Shown here: positions 50,739 to 59,113 of the stretch, in pieces
Position numbering within the stretch: the first letter of the stretch is position 1
Layout of the letters: the number at the start of each line of letters is the position of its first letter
DNA from: JACRLV01 sp045863555
Lineage (GTDB): Bacteria > Planctomycetota > Phycisphaerae > UBA1845 > Fen-1342
Reading direction: 5' to 3'
Assembly: GCA_045863555.1 (NCBI GenBank)
Contig: BTUU01000004.1
Location: 310,001-374,000, forward strand
Length of the DNA stretch: 64,000 nt
The notes under the pieces: generated by a model
What the model saw: the letters and a program-made list of their open reading frames with translations, nothing else
Told to the model about the DNA's origin: nothing
The model's database searches: none
Translations under genes and position numbers: made by a program

Positions 50739-51398
50739 ATGTCCGTTCCAGAGATCCCCGACGACCCGCTCGACCTCGACTCCGTCGATCAGGAAATCCG
50801 CATCAACGAGTTGCAGGCGGCGCTTGACGAGAAGGGCATGGTTTCGACGAACTTCGACGCGGACTGCCCGCCCGAGGTGCGCGAGGGATTCCTCCAGAAC
50901 ATCCTGGACTGGGAGTCGGCGCCGATCTCGACCCTGTTCGATGCACTCGTGCAATCGGGCGTCGATCTACCCGAGCCGGCATCGCTCGATGACGCCGCCC
51001 TGCACGCCAAGCTGTGGGAGATCATCGCCGTGCTGGCCGCGCGCAGTGCGTATCTCTACCACACCGATCACCTCAGCGACCGCGCCCTCTACGAGCTTCT
51101 TTACAACGAACTGCTCCGCGAGGAGGGCCCCATCCTGCCACCCGGCTCGGGATGGAATCAGCACCTCGACGTCCTCGGCGGCTGCTCGGAGGAGGACATC
51201 GAAATCGGCCTGCGCTACTACGACAGTGAGGAAACCCGTCAGCGTTGGGCCAGCGACTTTCCCGACCTCGTGATCCCGCCGCACGAGGACCCGCCGTACG
51301 ACCGCGATCGTCTGTTGCCCCAGCCGCCGCTCCCGCGGGCGCTGGAGGGCGACGAGGGGGACGAGACGGATGAGGATGGGGCGGAGTTTTCACGCTAA
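50739..51398 (+). CDS. hypothetical acidic protein
   Basis: 219 residues, strongly acidic. It starts MSVPEIPDDPLDLDSVDQEI and has helical segments (FLQNILDWESAPISTLFDAL, LHAKLWEIIAVLAARSAYLY, DRALYELLYNELLREEGPIL). The centre has WNQHLDVLGGCSEEDIEIGL and the C-terminus is Pro/Asp/Glu-rich. No motif for function and no membrane segment. CACCGGAGG before the ATG gives a good ribosome-binding site. Confidence 0.7.
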   Translation: MSVPEIPDDPLDLDSVDQEIRINELQAALDEKGMVSTNFDADCPPEVREGFLQNILDWESAPISTLFDALVQSGVDLPEPASLDDAALHAKLWEIIAVLAARSAYLYHTDHLSDRALYELLYNELLREEGPILPPGSGWNQHLDVLGGCSEEDIEIGLRYYDSEETRQRWASDFPDLVIPPHEDPPYDRDRLLPQPPLPRALEGDEGDETDEDGAEFSR

Positions 51399-51539
51399 CG
51401 GCGACGCATCGCCATTCTCGCCGCCGCGCCGCTCGCAGACCCAGCGTTGCCGGGCGTGATCGCAGCGTGAGCGTCTCGGGATGGAAATCCTGTACGATCC
51501 CGGGCGAAGTCTCGTACCCCCGCCGAAAGAAGGAACGAT

Positions 51540-52103
51540 ATGGACCTCATCCTCTCCCTCTGGCTTCCGACCCTCCTCTCCGCCGCGGCCGTCTGGTTCG
51601 TTTCCACGATCTTCGGGATGCCCTTCCTGCATCACAGGAATGACTGGGTCGGCCTCCCGCCGGCTGACGAGGACGCGTTTCTCGAATACCTCCGCCGGAG
51701 CGGCATCCGGCCCGGCAATTATCTCTTCCCCGATTTCCGGACGCGCGCAGCGATGGACTCAGAGAAGGTCAAAGTATCGCTGGAGCGCGGCCCGGTCGGC
51801 CACCTCAGCCTCTGGCGGCCGCCGCTCACGATGGGCAGCAAACTGGCGGGAACATTCCTCGTCCACCTCGTCGTGAGCACGCTCATCGCCTACCTCGCCG
51901 CCGTCACCCTCTCGCGGCCCGCCGCCTTCGGCAGGGTCTTTCAGGTCGTCGGCACGGCCGGCATACTTGCGTACGCCTTCTCGTTCATCCCGAGCGCCCT
52001 CTGGTTCGGTGCGTACAAACGAACCATCGTCCTCGGCCTCCTCGACGGCATCGTCTTCGGCCTCATCACCGGGGCCATCTTCGCGTGGCGCTGGCCGCAT
52101 TGA
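51540..52103 (+). CDS. hypothetical membrane protein
   Basis: 187 residues. An N-terminal helix (LILSLWLPTLLSAAAVWFVS) is followed by a cytoplasmic or periplasmic part with HHRNDWVGLPPADEDAFLEY and RPGNYLFPDF. Three further helices follow (AGTFLVHLVVSTLIAYLAAV, VVGTAGILAYAFSFIPSALW, VLGLLDGIVFGLITGAIFAW). The pattern of helix, then HR-D-LP-ED, then YxFP recurs in small bacterial membrane proteins of unknown function. AAAGAAGGAACG before the ATG is a fair ribosome-binding site. Confidence 0.7.
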   Translation: MDLILSLWLPTLLSAAAVWFVSTIFGMPFLHHRNDWVGLPPADEDAFLEYLRRSGIRPGNYLFPDFRTRAAMDSEKVKVSLERGPVGHLSLWRPPLTMGSKLAGTFLVHLVVSTLIAYLAAVTLSRPAAFGRVFQVVGTAGILAYAFSFIPSALWFGAYKRTIVLGLLDGIVFGLITGAIFAWRWPH

Positions 52104-52180
52104 GTGACGGCCGACGGCAGGGAAGTGCCGCTCCCGGCCATCCGCCGCCCGATTTCCCCCACGCCTCGCCCGGGATTCGC

Positions 52181-52186
52181 TATTCT
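52181..52186 (+). promoter_or_regulatory. candidate -10 box (TATTCT) of the AAA ATPase gene
   Basis: TATTCT ends six bases before the ATG at 52193, the same spacing as in the MBL gene, and there is no purine-rich ribosome-binding site between. A leaderless transcript is possible. Confidence 0.35.
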
Positions 52187-52192
52187 TATGCT

Positions 52193-53323
52193 ATGGCCAC
52201 CTTCGCCACGTTCACGCGCCTCAAGGACAAAGGCATCGCCGCCCTGAAGGCGGGCGACTATGTCTCCGCCAGGCCGTTTCTGATCCAGGCCGCCGAGTGC
52301 ATGATCGAACTCTCCGAGGAGGCCCCCGACGCAAAAGAGAAAGCCGACAAGGAGGCCTACGCGAAGGAACTGCTCGAACTCGCCCGCGACTGCGACCGGA
52401 AGGCGGCCGGCGGCAAGGGCGGCGTGGGCCGGCGGGACCGCTCGCGCGACGGCGGCGGCGATGACGAGGGCCCCGACGCGTCGGACTGGATCGTCCGTGA
52501 AAAGCCCAGCGTCCGCTTCACCGACATCGCCGGGCTGGACGAGGTGAAGCAGGAAATCCAGCTCAAAATGATCTACCCGTTCCAGCATCCCGAGCTGGCG
52601 AAAACGTACGGCATCGACGTCGGCGGCGGGATGCTCATGTACGGCCCGCCGGGCACGGGCAAGACGATGTTCGCGAAGGCGATCGCCTGCGAGCTGGACG
52701 CGACAATGTTCGTGATCTCGCCCGCCCAGATCATGAGCAAATGGGTCGGCGAGGCGGAGCAGAACATCAAGAAACTGTTCGACGCCGCCAAGGCCGAGTC
52801 AAAAGCCGTCATCTTCATCGACGAGGTCGAGTCGCTCGTGCCCCGCCGCCGGACGAACGACTCGACGGTCATGCAGCGGGTCGTGCCGCAAATCCTCCAG
52901 GAGATCGAAGGGTTCGACCGCAAGGCGGGCCGGGCGCTCATGTTCCTCGGTGCGACCAACGAGCCCTGGAGCCTCGACCCGGCCATGATGCGGCCCGGCC
53001 GGCTCGATACGCGGGTGCATATCCCGCTGCCGGATGCCGAAGCCCGCTTCAAGCTGTTCGAGATCTATTTGGCGAAGCGGCCGCTCGACGACGACGTCGA
53101 TTTTGCGCAACTGGTCGAAAAATCGGGCGGATACAGCGGTGCGGATATCAAGGCGATCTGCGGGCGTGCGGCAAGTCGTCCGTTTTTGGAATCGGTCGCG
53201 GGCTCTCCGTCGCGTAAAATCAACATGGCGGACATCGTGTTCGTGCTGGATGCGACACCGCCGAGCGTCACGGCACGGGACGCCGAGAAGTACGTGCGGT
53301 GGGCAGAAAATGGGGAGGGCTGA
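52193..53323 (+). CDS. Vps4/spastin-like AAA ATPase with MIT-like N-terminal domain
   Basis: 376 residues. Residues 1-70 form a three-helix pattern like an MIT domain: LKDKGIAALKAGDYVSARPF, LIQAAECMIELSEEA, KEAYAKELLELARDCDRKA. After a Gly/Arg/Asp linker comes one AAA module: FTDIAGLDEVKQEIQLKMIY, Walker A GPPGTGKT near residue 150, Walker B VIFIDEVESLVPRR near 207, and the second region of homology GATNEPWSLDPAMMRPGRLD. This order, MIT then a single AAA, is that of Vps4, katanin and spastin. Such rings pull protein subunits through the pore, for example ESCRT-III filaments. Two small genes follow at 2 and 14 bp. Confidence 0.85.
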   Translation: MATFATFTRLKDKGIAALKAGDYVSARPFLIQAAECMIELSEEAPDAKEKADKEAYAKELLELARDCDRKAAGGKGGVGRRDRSRDGGGDDEGPDASDWIVREKPSVRFTDIAGLDEVKQEIQLKMIYPFQHPELAKTYGIDVGGGMLMYGPPGTGKTMFAKAIACELDATMFVISPAQIMSKWVGEAEQNIKKLFDAAKAESKAVIFIDEVESLVPRRRTNDSTVMQRVVPQILQEIEGFDRKAGRALMFLGATNEPWSLDPAMMRPGRLDTRVHIPLPDAEARFKLFEIYLAKRPLDDDVDFAQLVEKSGGYSGADIKAICGRAASRPFLESVAGSPSRKINMADIVFVLDATPPSVTARDAEKYVRWAENGEG

Positions 53324-53325
53324 CG

Positions 53326-53649
53326 ATGCATGATCGGCCCGGACCGGCGTACAAGCTTGCGTGCCCCTATCCGGAGTGCTCGGGAGAAAACCCGCCCCAG
53401 GCGCGGTACTGCGCAACCTGCGGCCGGGCACTGACGATCCCAGCCGGTGAGCAGCCGGCCGGCGTCGCGCCCGCCGGCGGCGGAGGAGCGCTGATCGGAT
53501 TCTCCATCGCGGCGTTCGTGCTCTTCGTCTTCCTGTCGGTGTCGGGCGCCTGGCGTCACACGCCGTTTCTCATGTTTCTCCCGTTCGTGATCTTCGCCAT
53601 CGGCATCGGCAAAGACCGCCGGCGTCGGCGCTGGCGGCGGTGGGATTGA
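53326..53649 (+). CDS. zinc-ribbon membrane protein
   Basis: 107 residues. The N-terminal ribbon has CPYPECSGENPPQARYCATC (Cys pairs spaced as in zinc ribbons), a Gly-rich linker follows, then two membrane helices (ALIGFSIAAFVLFVFLSV and TPFLMFLPFVIFAIGIG) and a basic end. It starts two bases after the stop of the AAA ATPase gene, so the two are translated together. It may be the membrane anchor or adaptor of the cassette; this is inference from position. Confidence 0.7.
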   Translation: MHDRPGPAYKLACPYPECSGENPPQARYCATCGRALTIPAGEQPAGVAPAGGGGALIGFSIAAFVLFVFLSVSGAWRHTPFLMFLPFVIFAIGIGKDRRRRRWRRWD

Positions 53650-53663
53650 CCGGAGGCGCGGCG

Positions 53664-55406
53664 ATGGCGGATGTGCCAAGGCAGCTCTCCGACGCCACGA
53701 TCGCGGCGATCTGCATCGCCGGATCGCAGTGGCCGCGCTCGTTTCTCTCCGCGACGGTCGTTCCGGACGCGTGGATCGGGCTGGTGGAGAAGCGCGACGG
53801 ACGCCGACGGTTCGTCCCGTCGGGAGAGGATCCGCGGCCGGACGCGGATGACTGGCTCGTGCTCGTGCGAAACAAGCGCATCACGACGCCGATCCGCGTC
53901 GAATCTGAGAAAGCCGCGTGCGGCCGGGTCGTCGGCGCAGCGGCCGACATCCTGGTGCGCTGGCCCGCCCGGGAAGACGACCTGTCGGCCCTGCGGCGGA
54001 CGCTGCTCGTCGACGGCATGCTGTCGCTCGAAGGTCTGGCGAGGTTCATCTCCGATGCGGGCGGCCGGGATGCGCTGCGCGACCACGTGCGTGCGCACGA
54101 CGCGGCGACGCTCGTGGACGGCGATACGCGCGAGGCGCTCGGGGCGGCCCTGGCCCAGCGCCTGAAGAAGGCGTCGTTCGACACCGGAATGGTCCTCGAA
54201 TCCGTCGCCGGCCTGCGCTGTACGTGCGCTGCACTCGACGCGGAGCGGGCGGTCGAACGATCGGCGTCGCAGCGGATGCACGAGATCAAGGCCCGCGCGG
54301 CGGTCGAGCAGGCGGCGGCGGCGGCGGCACAGCGGCGGATCGAGGGGCTGTCGGGGCTGCTTGCGACGCTTCGCAGCGCCGCGAAGGCCGACGAATCGAT
54401 GCAGTGGCACGCGCTGCTGCCGGCGCTCTCTCCGGCCGAACGGGGCAAGCTGCTCGAGAATCTCTGGCGCATTTCGCCGGACCACCGCGTCACGACGGCG
54501 ATCGCGGCCGTGGGTGGAAACGAGTGCGTCTGGCTCGATCCACGGCGGCCCGAGACGGTCACGCAGCGCCGCGAGTTCGATGACTCGCTCGGCGGGCTGC
54601 GGTCAGTTGCTTTCGACGCGCCCGGCAATCGGCTGCTCATCGGCGCGGCCACGGGCGTCTGGGTCGTGGACGCGGCCACGGGCGAAACCCAGTCGCGCTA
54701 CGCCGTCGCGGACGCAGGCGACATCCGCACGGGCTTCAACGGCGCGGCGATCGTCGGAGAGAGCCTCTTCGCGACGCACTCGCAACTGGGCTGCCGCCGC
54801 TGGAAGCTGGACGAGCCTGACAGCGCCCGCCCGGTGCTCGAAATCGTCAACGGCGTTCCCAGGACCGTCCGGTGCCCGATCGCGGTCGGCGAGCAGCAAC
54901 TCCTCTTCGCCGCCGACGACTGCATTCAGTCGCTGGACGTCCCGACCGGCGCGCTCCGCGTGCTGAGCAGCGTCGACGCCACGATCCACGCGCTCGCGGT
55001 CGGCGGTCCGCGGCTCTACGTGAGCACGGCCGATGGGAAAGTGCTCGAACTGGACCTCGCCCAGCCCGACGATGTGTGGGTCACGCACCGAACCGGCGGC
55101 CCGATCGAATCGCTCGCCGCCCGCTGCTGGAATGACCTGGTGGAACTGGTCCTGCCCGGCGGCGCTCAGGGGATTGTCAGCCTTTACCCGCAGGAGCGGG
55201 TCGTCACCCGCCTCGTCGATTCGTCCATCCCCATCCGCCGGGCCTGGGCGGGCGATGACATCGTCGTCGGACTCAGCGATCGCCGCGACCGCCTGATCGT
55301 CCTCGCGGGCGACGCGGCCGACCGGCGCGGCGTCACCGCCGCGCTCGCACGGATCACCGGCGCCTCGATCCAGGACGTCTGCCTTGTGAGTGCACCCGCG
55401 ACATGA
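53664..55406 (+). CDS. coiled-coil and beta-propeller protein
   Basis: 580 residues. Residues 1-110 form a beta-rich domain (DAWIGLVEKRDGRRRFVPSG, DDWLVLVRNKRITTPIRV). Residues 110-195 recall the SPFH/stomatin pattern (RLKKASFDTGMVLESVAGLR). 200-245 is an Ala/Arg coiled coil. Residues 290-575 contain propeller blades: RSVAFDAPGNRLLIGAATGV, WVVDAATGETQSRYAVADAG, RLYVSTADGKVLELDLAQPD. I recognise no named family. It follows the zinc-ribbon gene by 14 bp and overlaps exoD by ATGA. Together with the AAA ATPase it may form a scaffold or adaptor. Confidence 0.7.
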   Translation: MADVPRQLSDATIAAICIAGSQWPRSFLSATVVPDAWIGLVEKRDGRRRFVPSGEDPRPDADDWLVLVRNKRITTPIRVESEKAACGRVVGAAADILVRWPAREDDLSALRRTLLVDGMLSLEGLARFISDAGGRDALRDHVRAHDAATLVDGDTREALGAALAQRLKKASFDTGMVLESVAGLRCTCAALDAERAVERSASQRMHEIKARAAVEQAAAAAAQRRIEGLSGLLATLRSAAKADESMQWHALLPALSPAERGKLLENLWRISPDHRVTTAIAAVGGNECVWLDPRRPETVTQRREFDDSLGGLRSVAFDAPGNRLLIGAATGVWVVDAATGETQSRYAVADAGDIRTGFNGAAIVGESLFATHSQLGCRRWKLDEPDSARPVLEIVNGVPRTVRCPIAVGEQQLLFAADDCIQSLDVPTGALRVLSSVDATIHALAVGGPRLYVSTADGKVLELDLAQPDDVWVTHRTGGPIESLAARCWNDLVELVLPGGAQGIVSLYPQERVVTRLVDSSIPIRRAWAGDDIVVGLSDRRDRLIVLAGDAADRRGVTAALARITGASIQDVCLVSAPAT

Positions 55407-56182
55407 CTGCCGCCCCCCCACCCACCGACACCGCACCGGCCGCCGCGCCGACGACGCCCCCCGGCCCGCCGCCGCCCCGGGTGCTCCGCCTTTCGACGAT
55501 TCTGACCGAGCTGAGCGAGACGCACGGCCCGGCGCGGCGAGCGGACGAAGCGGCGGATCCTCCCGTCACGTCCGCGGAGAGCGCACCGGGCGCTCCCCCG
55601 TCGCGGCGCGAAAAATCCGACCTCAGCGTCGGCGAGATCATCGATCGGACACAGCACGCCGGATTCGGCTTCATGCTCGCGTTTCTGGCGCTGCTCTCGC
55701 TGCCCGCCGTCGGCATGTCCATGCCGTTCGGCATCGCCATGGCTTTCGGCGCGATCCAGATGATCGTCGGCCGGCACCGCCCCTGGCTCCCGGCGGTCGT
55801 CAGCCGCTACCAGGTAAGCCTCCGCACGCTCAACTGGATCGGCGGAAAGCTGACGCGCTGGACGCAGGGGCTCGAGAAGATCATCCGGCCCCGCTTCGAG
55901 TTTCTCGCGCTGGGCCCGTTCTGGTCCTTGTGCGGCGTCTGCGTCCTGCTTCACGCGCTGGCGCTGGCCCTGCCGCTTCCGATCCCGGGCACGAACGCGA
56001 TTTTCGCGATCCCGATTCTCGTCTACGCGATCGGCCTGCTCGAATCCGACGGCCTGCTCATCATGCTCTGCCACGCCGTCACGGCCATCTACGTCGCGCT
56101 CGCGATCGCGTTTTCGCACGTCGTGATCAAGGCGCTGACCGAAGTGTGGCAGTGGGTCGCACCGATGTTCGGCGCGGCGTGA
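55403..56182 (+). CDS. exoD: ExoD family membrane protein
   Basis: 259 residues. A disordered Pro/Ala-rich N-terminus (1-70) precedes an ExoD domain: LSVGEIIDRTQHAGFGFMLA, FLALLSLPAVGMSMPFGIAM, GRHRPWLP, LGPFWSLCGVCVLLHALALA and LPLPIPGTNAIFAIPILVYA, with four or five membrane helices. ExoD is linked to exopolysaccharide synthesis in rhizobia, though its reaction is unknown. The long N-terminal tail is unusual. The gene is coupled by ATGA to the propeller protein. Confidence 0.85.
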   Translation: MTAAPPPTDTAPAAAPTTPPGPPPPRVLRLSTILTELSETHGPARRADEAADPPVTSAESAPGAPPSRREKSDLSVGEIIDRTQHAGFGFMLAFLALLSLPAVGMSMPFGIAMAFGAIQMIVGRHRPWLPAVVSRYQVSLRTLNWIGGKLTRWTQGLEKIIRPRFEFLALGPFWSLCGVCVLLHALALALPLPIPGTNAIFAIPILVYAIGLLESDGLLIMLCHAVTAIYVALAIAFSHVVIKALTEVWQWVAPMFGAA

Positions 56183-56202
56183 GCGCGGAGAATCGAATCA
56201 TC

Positions 56203-56565
56203 ATGCGGATGCGGCTGGTCAAGTCTTTCACGTTCGAGGCCGCGCACCTGCTGCCGTGCTTCCCCGAGGGCCACAAGTGCCGCCGCCTGCACGGCCACAG
56301 CTTCCGCGTCGATGTCGTGGTCGAGGGCGAGGTCGATCCCTCGAAGGGTTATCTCGTCGACTATGGCGAGATCAAGCAGGCGTGCGAGCCGCTCCGCGGG
56401 CAACTCGATCATCACTACCTGAACGACATCGCAGGCCTTGAGAATCCGACCTCCGAGATGATCGCCGTCTGGCTGTGGGACCGGCTCAAACCCGCCCTGC
56501 CGCTGCTCGCGGAGATCGTCGTGCACGAGACCTGCACGAGCCGTTGCGAGTACCGGGGGCGGTAA
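56203..56565 (+). CDS. queD: 6-carboxytetrahydropterin synthase (QueD) family
   Basis: 120 residues, the normal length. FEAAHLLP...HKCRRLHGHSFRVDVV has the zinc-binding His residues and the catalytic Cys, and YLVDYGEIKQACEPLRGQLD, HHYLNDI and IVVHETCTSRCEY complete the PTPS/QueD fold. In bacteria the enzyme makes 6-carboxy-tetrahydropterin for queuosine. The sequence C-x(3)-HGH fits QueD. A second start at 56209 is possible. It may be the last gene of the AAA-ExoD unit or independent. Confidence 0.88.
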   Translation: MRMRLVKSFTFEAAHLLPCFPEGHKCRRLHGHSFRVDVVVEGEVDPSKGYLVDYGEIKQACEPLRGQLDHHYLNDIAGLENPTSEMIAVWLWDRLKPALPLLAEIVVHETCTSRCEYRGR

Positions 56566-56631
56566 CGGAAGCGCGGAATGCGCCTCCACAGCCGCGGGAA
56601 ATCCACGCCGGGGCCGTTCGGGCGCGCCGGA

Positions 56632-57381
56632 TCAGTGTGCAGCGAGAGCGCGCCGCCGGCGCCGGCCGGACAGAACCGCCCCCCGGTGATGTTCCTCGCG
56701 GCGAATTTGCGCCGCGAGCCGGGAGAACGCCGCCTCGCAGGAATTTTCCCACGCGTCCCGGCTTGCCTCGCTGAAGTCGTGGATTCCGTCGTCGGAGACG
56801 CAGACGACTGCGGGAAAGCCGATGACGTACAGGTCGCGCCGACCGGCGGTGAAGCACGCCCGCACTTTCGCGAGGCAGTCCGCGAGCGAATCGCGCGCGT
56901 CGAATCGATTCGACGCCTGCGACATGTGATCGCGGACCCAGCCGGCCGCCGAGCCCGTCACGATCCATGTCCGGCTGCTCGTCCACGCCCCCGAGCAACT
57001 GCACGCGTCGATCGTCCACGGCCGGCGACGCCGGACGGCGATCAGAAGCGATTCGGAGAGTTCGCGCAGCGAGCCCCGGCGGGCGCCATGCGTTTCGGAT
57101 TCGCGGCCGCGCCGCCACTCGTCGCAGCCGTTCTTCCAGATTTCTGCGATGCGGGCCGGGGAGAGCGTCTCGCGCGCGGATTCGGCGTCGAATTGCCGCT
57201 GAAACGTGCGAAATACCCACATCGCACCGACGGCCGCGAAGACGGCGCTCTGGTCGGGCGCGATTTCAAACCGGTCAAAATCGACGCGCCGGCTCGGGCG
57301 TGCCGGATCGTTATCAAAGACGAACGGATCGGACGCAAGCACAACGCCGTCGCGATAGCGGGCCGCGATCAACAGGGACAT
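56632..57381 (-). CDS. proteasome-like Ntn hydrolase
   Basis: 249 residues. The start MSLLIAARYRDGVVLASDPF matches the opening strands of 20S proteasome/HslV/Anbu proteins, where the residue after the initiator Met becomes the nucleophile. Here it would be Ser2 rather than Thr. SAVFAAVGAMWVFRTFQRQF, LIAVRRRRPWTIDACSCSGA and RDLYVIGFPAVVCVSDDGIH fit the later strands and helices. The C-terminus is basic. It follows a 63-residue unknown gene by 18 bp and belongs to the leftward methyl-transfer unit. Whether it is an active protease is unclear. Confidence 0.6.
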   Translation of the reverse strand: MSLLIAARYRDGVVLASDPFVFDNDPARPSRRVDFDRFEIAPDQSAVFAAVGAMWVFRTFQRQFDAESARETLSPARIAEIWKNGCDEWRRGRESETHGARRGSLRELSESLLIAVRRRRPWTIDACSCSGAWTSSRTWIVTGSAAGWVRDHMSQASNRFDARDSLADCLAKVRACFTAGRRDLYVIGFPAVVCVSDDGIHDFSEASRDAWENSCEAAFSRLAAQIRREEHHRGAVLSGRRRRRALAAH

Positions 57382-57399
57382 GTCGATTCCACCTTCGCG

Positions 57400-57591
57400 T
57401 CAGGACAGATCCTCGCCGCGGATCAGCGGCGGCTCGCCGGCCCGGGCGCCGGGCGTCTCCTCGTGCCAGTCGTGAACAACGGTGACCCATTCGAACTGCT
57501 GCGTCTCCGGGTTGAAGCGCTGCACTTTTTCGCGATTGTGCGGCCGCAGCATCTCCGGGAGCCCTTCGATCTGATTGTGTTCCTGCGGCAT
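57400..57591 (-). CDS. small unknown protein upstream of the Ntn hydrolase
   Basis: 63 residues: EGLPEMLRPHNREKVQRFNP, ETQQFEWVTVVHDWHEETPG, ending GEPPLIRGEDLS. It has an acidic composition and a beta-like middle (FEWVTVV). I do not recognise the family. The ATG at 57591 is two bases after the stop of the URO-D-like gene. Its position before a proteasome-like gene recalls pup-prcB or UBact loci, but it lacks a C-terminal GGE/GGQ or similar tail. Confidence 0.6.
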   Translation of the reverse strand: MPQEHNQIEGLPEMLRPHNREKVQRFNPETQQFEWVTVVHDWHEETPGARAGEPPLIRGEDLS

Positions 57592-57593
57592 GG

Positions 57594-58694
57594 CTACTCC
57601 TTGAGCGCGGGTTCAAGGGCCGATGTATGGCGACCGAATCCGTGTCCGGGACCGGCCGCAGAGCGGCGCGCCCGCTCCAGGACCGCCTCGAAATCAGGAT
57701 ACCCGCCGGCGCGGGCGAACGCCTCGAACATCACGTAGCGCCGGTCATCGGTGACGCCGATCGCGGCCGCGTCGTTGTAATCGCTGGCGATGAAGCCGCC
57801 CGCGGGCGTGCTCCATTTCTCAACCAGTTGGCGCGCCTGGGCGCGGATCTCGTCGAACGAGCCGCGCGGAAGCGTGGACTGCGTGTCGACGATCGACTCG
57901 AAGCAGACGCGGCCGCGGAACCGCCGGCTCATGTCGTCGATGCCGACCGTATTGGGTTGCTGCGAGTTGATCACCTGGAGGCCGCAGTCGATCATCTCTT
58001 CGAGAATGTCGTTGATCTTGCCGCACGAGTGCATCCACGGGTGCATGCCCAGCGACTTGATTTCGTCGAACCAGCGCTTGTAGCGCGGCTTGAAGAACTC
58101 GCGGAAGAGCTTGACTGAAATGAACGCGCGATCCTGCACGCCCCAGTCGTCGGCCATCGCCGCCGCGTCGATGCGGATCGGCTGGGCGTGGTGTCGGGCG
58201 TCGTCAGCAATCTTCGCGACCCGGCGGAGCACGCGGATGTGATGCTCCAGCACGCGGTCGATGATCTCATGCGTCTCCTTTGGCCGGCGGCGGAAGTCCA
58301 TGAGTGCTTCCGACATGCCGCGGAGCATGTAGAGCCGCTCCCAGATGCCGTGACCGAAGCAGAACATGACGAACCGGTCCTCCGCGCCGGCGAGTTGCTT
58401 CTCGAAGCCTTCATACCGCCGCGGGTCGTCGGGATCGGGCCAGCGGAAATCCTTGAGGCCGTCGAGATTTTTCAGCGGATGCTCGACGACCTGGCCGGTG
58501 TTGTCGACGGCCGAGCGCCGCCAGATGCAGCCCCACTCGTCGGCCCGCTCCTGGCCGAAATTCCACTGCCAGCCGGTCGGGTCGACCGTCCAGACGTCGT
58601 AGCAGTCGTTCACGCCGACGATGTCGAATTTCATGGCGATGCGCGGCGGATTCTGAAACGTGATCGTCCGCTGCACGAGTTCACGACGAGTCAT
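57594..58694 (-). CDS. URO-D superfamily methyltransferase-like protein (HxC zinc motif)
   Basis: 366 residues with an (beta/alpha)8 uroporphyrinogen-decarboxylase-like fold: RRELVQRTITFQNPPRIAMK at the start, MFCFGHGIWERLYMLRGMSE, then KSLGMHPWMHSCGKINDILE, where HSC is the His-x-Cys of MtaA/MtbA-type zinc methyltransferases. CGLQVINSQQPNTVGIDDMS and GGFIASDYNDAAAIGV complete it. Such proteins move methyl groups between corrinoid proteins and acceptors. The start at 58694 overlaps the membrane-protein gene by ATGA. It is the fourth gene of a leftward unit starting with the corrinoid protein. Confidence 0.82.
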   Translation of the reverse strand: MTRRELVQRTITFQNPPRIAMKFDIVGVNDCYDVWTVDPTGWQWNFGQERADEWGCIWRRSAVDNTGQVVEHPLKNLDGLKDFRWPDPDDPRRYEGFEKQLAGAEDRFVMFCFGHGIWERLYMLRGMSEALMDFRRRPKETHEIIDRVLEHHIRVLRRVAKIADDARHHAQPIRIDAAAMADDWGVQDRAFISVKLFREFFKPRYKRWFDEIKSLGMHPWMHSCGKINDILEEMIDCGLQVINSQQPNTVGIDDMSRRFRGRVCFESIVDTQSTLPRGSFDEIRAQARQLVEKWSTPAGGFIASDYNDAAAIGVTDDRRYVMFEAFARAGGYPDFEAVLERARRSAAGPGHGFGRHTSALEPALKE

Positions 58695-59113
58695 GTGACG
58701 CCTCCGTTCATGGACGACCTGAGCGCCGCCCCCATGTATGCCGCGGGGATACAGACAAGAGCAACGACCCCGAAGCACGCAGGGCCGGTGATGGCGAAGA
58801 TGCCTGACTGAGGATCGGGAGTGCAGCCCTGTTGGAGAAGCGGTTGAAAAGGCTGCGCAAACGCGATCGCGAGTCCCCATCGCCACGGATACCTTGGGCA
58901 GAGAGCGCCGGCCAGTGCCGCAAAGAGCGCGAGCACGGGTAATCCAAGCGTGTAATAGAGACTTGAATCGAAGTGCTCAGCATGTCCGTCGAGGCGGCAG
59001 ATGAGGTCGGAGATCAGCAGCGTGGCAATCGGAAGTGCCGCGAACAGAATAAGGTCGAATACACCGATGCTCGGCGCTTCGTTCAACGTCGTTGGAGTCT
59101 GCTCAGTCGCCAT
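58691..59113 (-). CDS. small membrane protein in the methyl-transfer unit
   Basis: 140 residues with four hydrophobic segments: FDLILFAALPIATLLISDLI, YTLGLPVLALFAALAGALCP, WGLAIAFAQPF and CFGVVALVCIPAAYMGAAL. No motif for function. It overlaps its upstream neighbour by 11 bp and its downstream neighbour by 4 bp, so it is part of the operon. It could serve in transport or anchoring, but nothing in the sequence shows which. Confidence 0.7.
   Translation of the reverse strand: MATEQTPTTLNEAPSIGVFDLILFAALPIATLLISDLICRLDGHAEHFDSSLYYTLGLPVLALFAALAGALCPRYPWRWGLAIAFAQPFQPLLQQGCTPDPQSGIFAITGPACFGVVALVCIPAAYMGAALRSSMNGGVT

Noticed and set aside
57400..57591. Pup or UBact-type protein tag
   Set aside because: The position fits, but the C-terminus is GEDLS without the expected GGE/GGQ-like end and the sequence is not Pup-like. 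Kept as an unknown.
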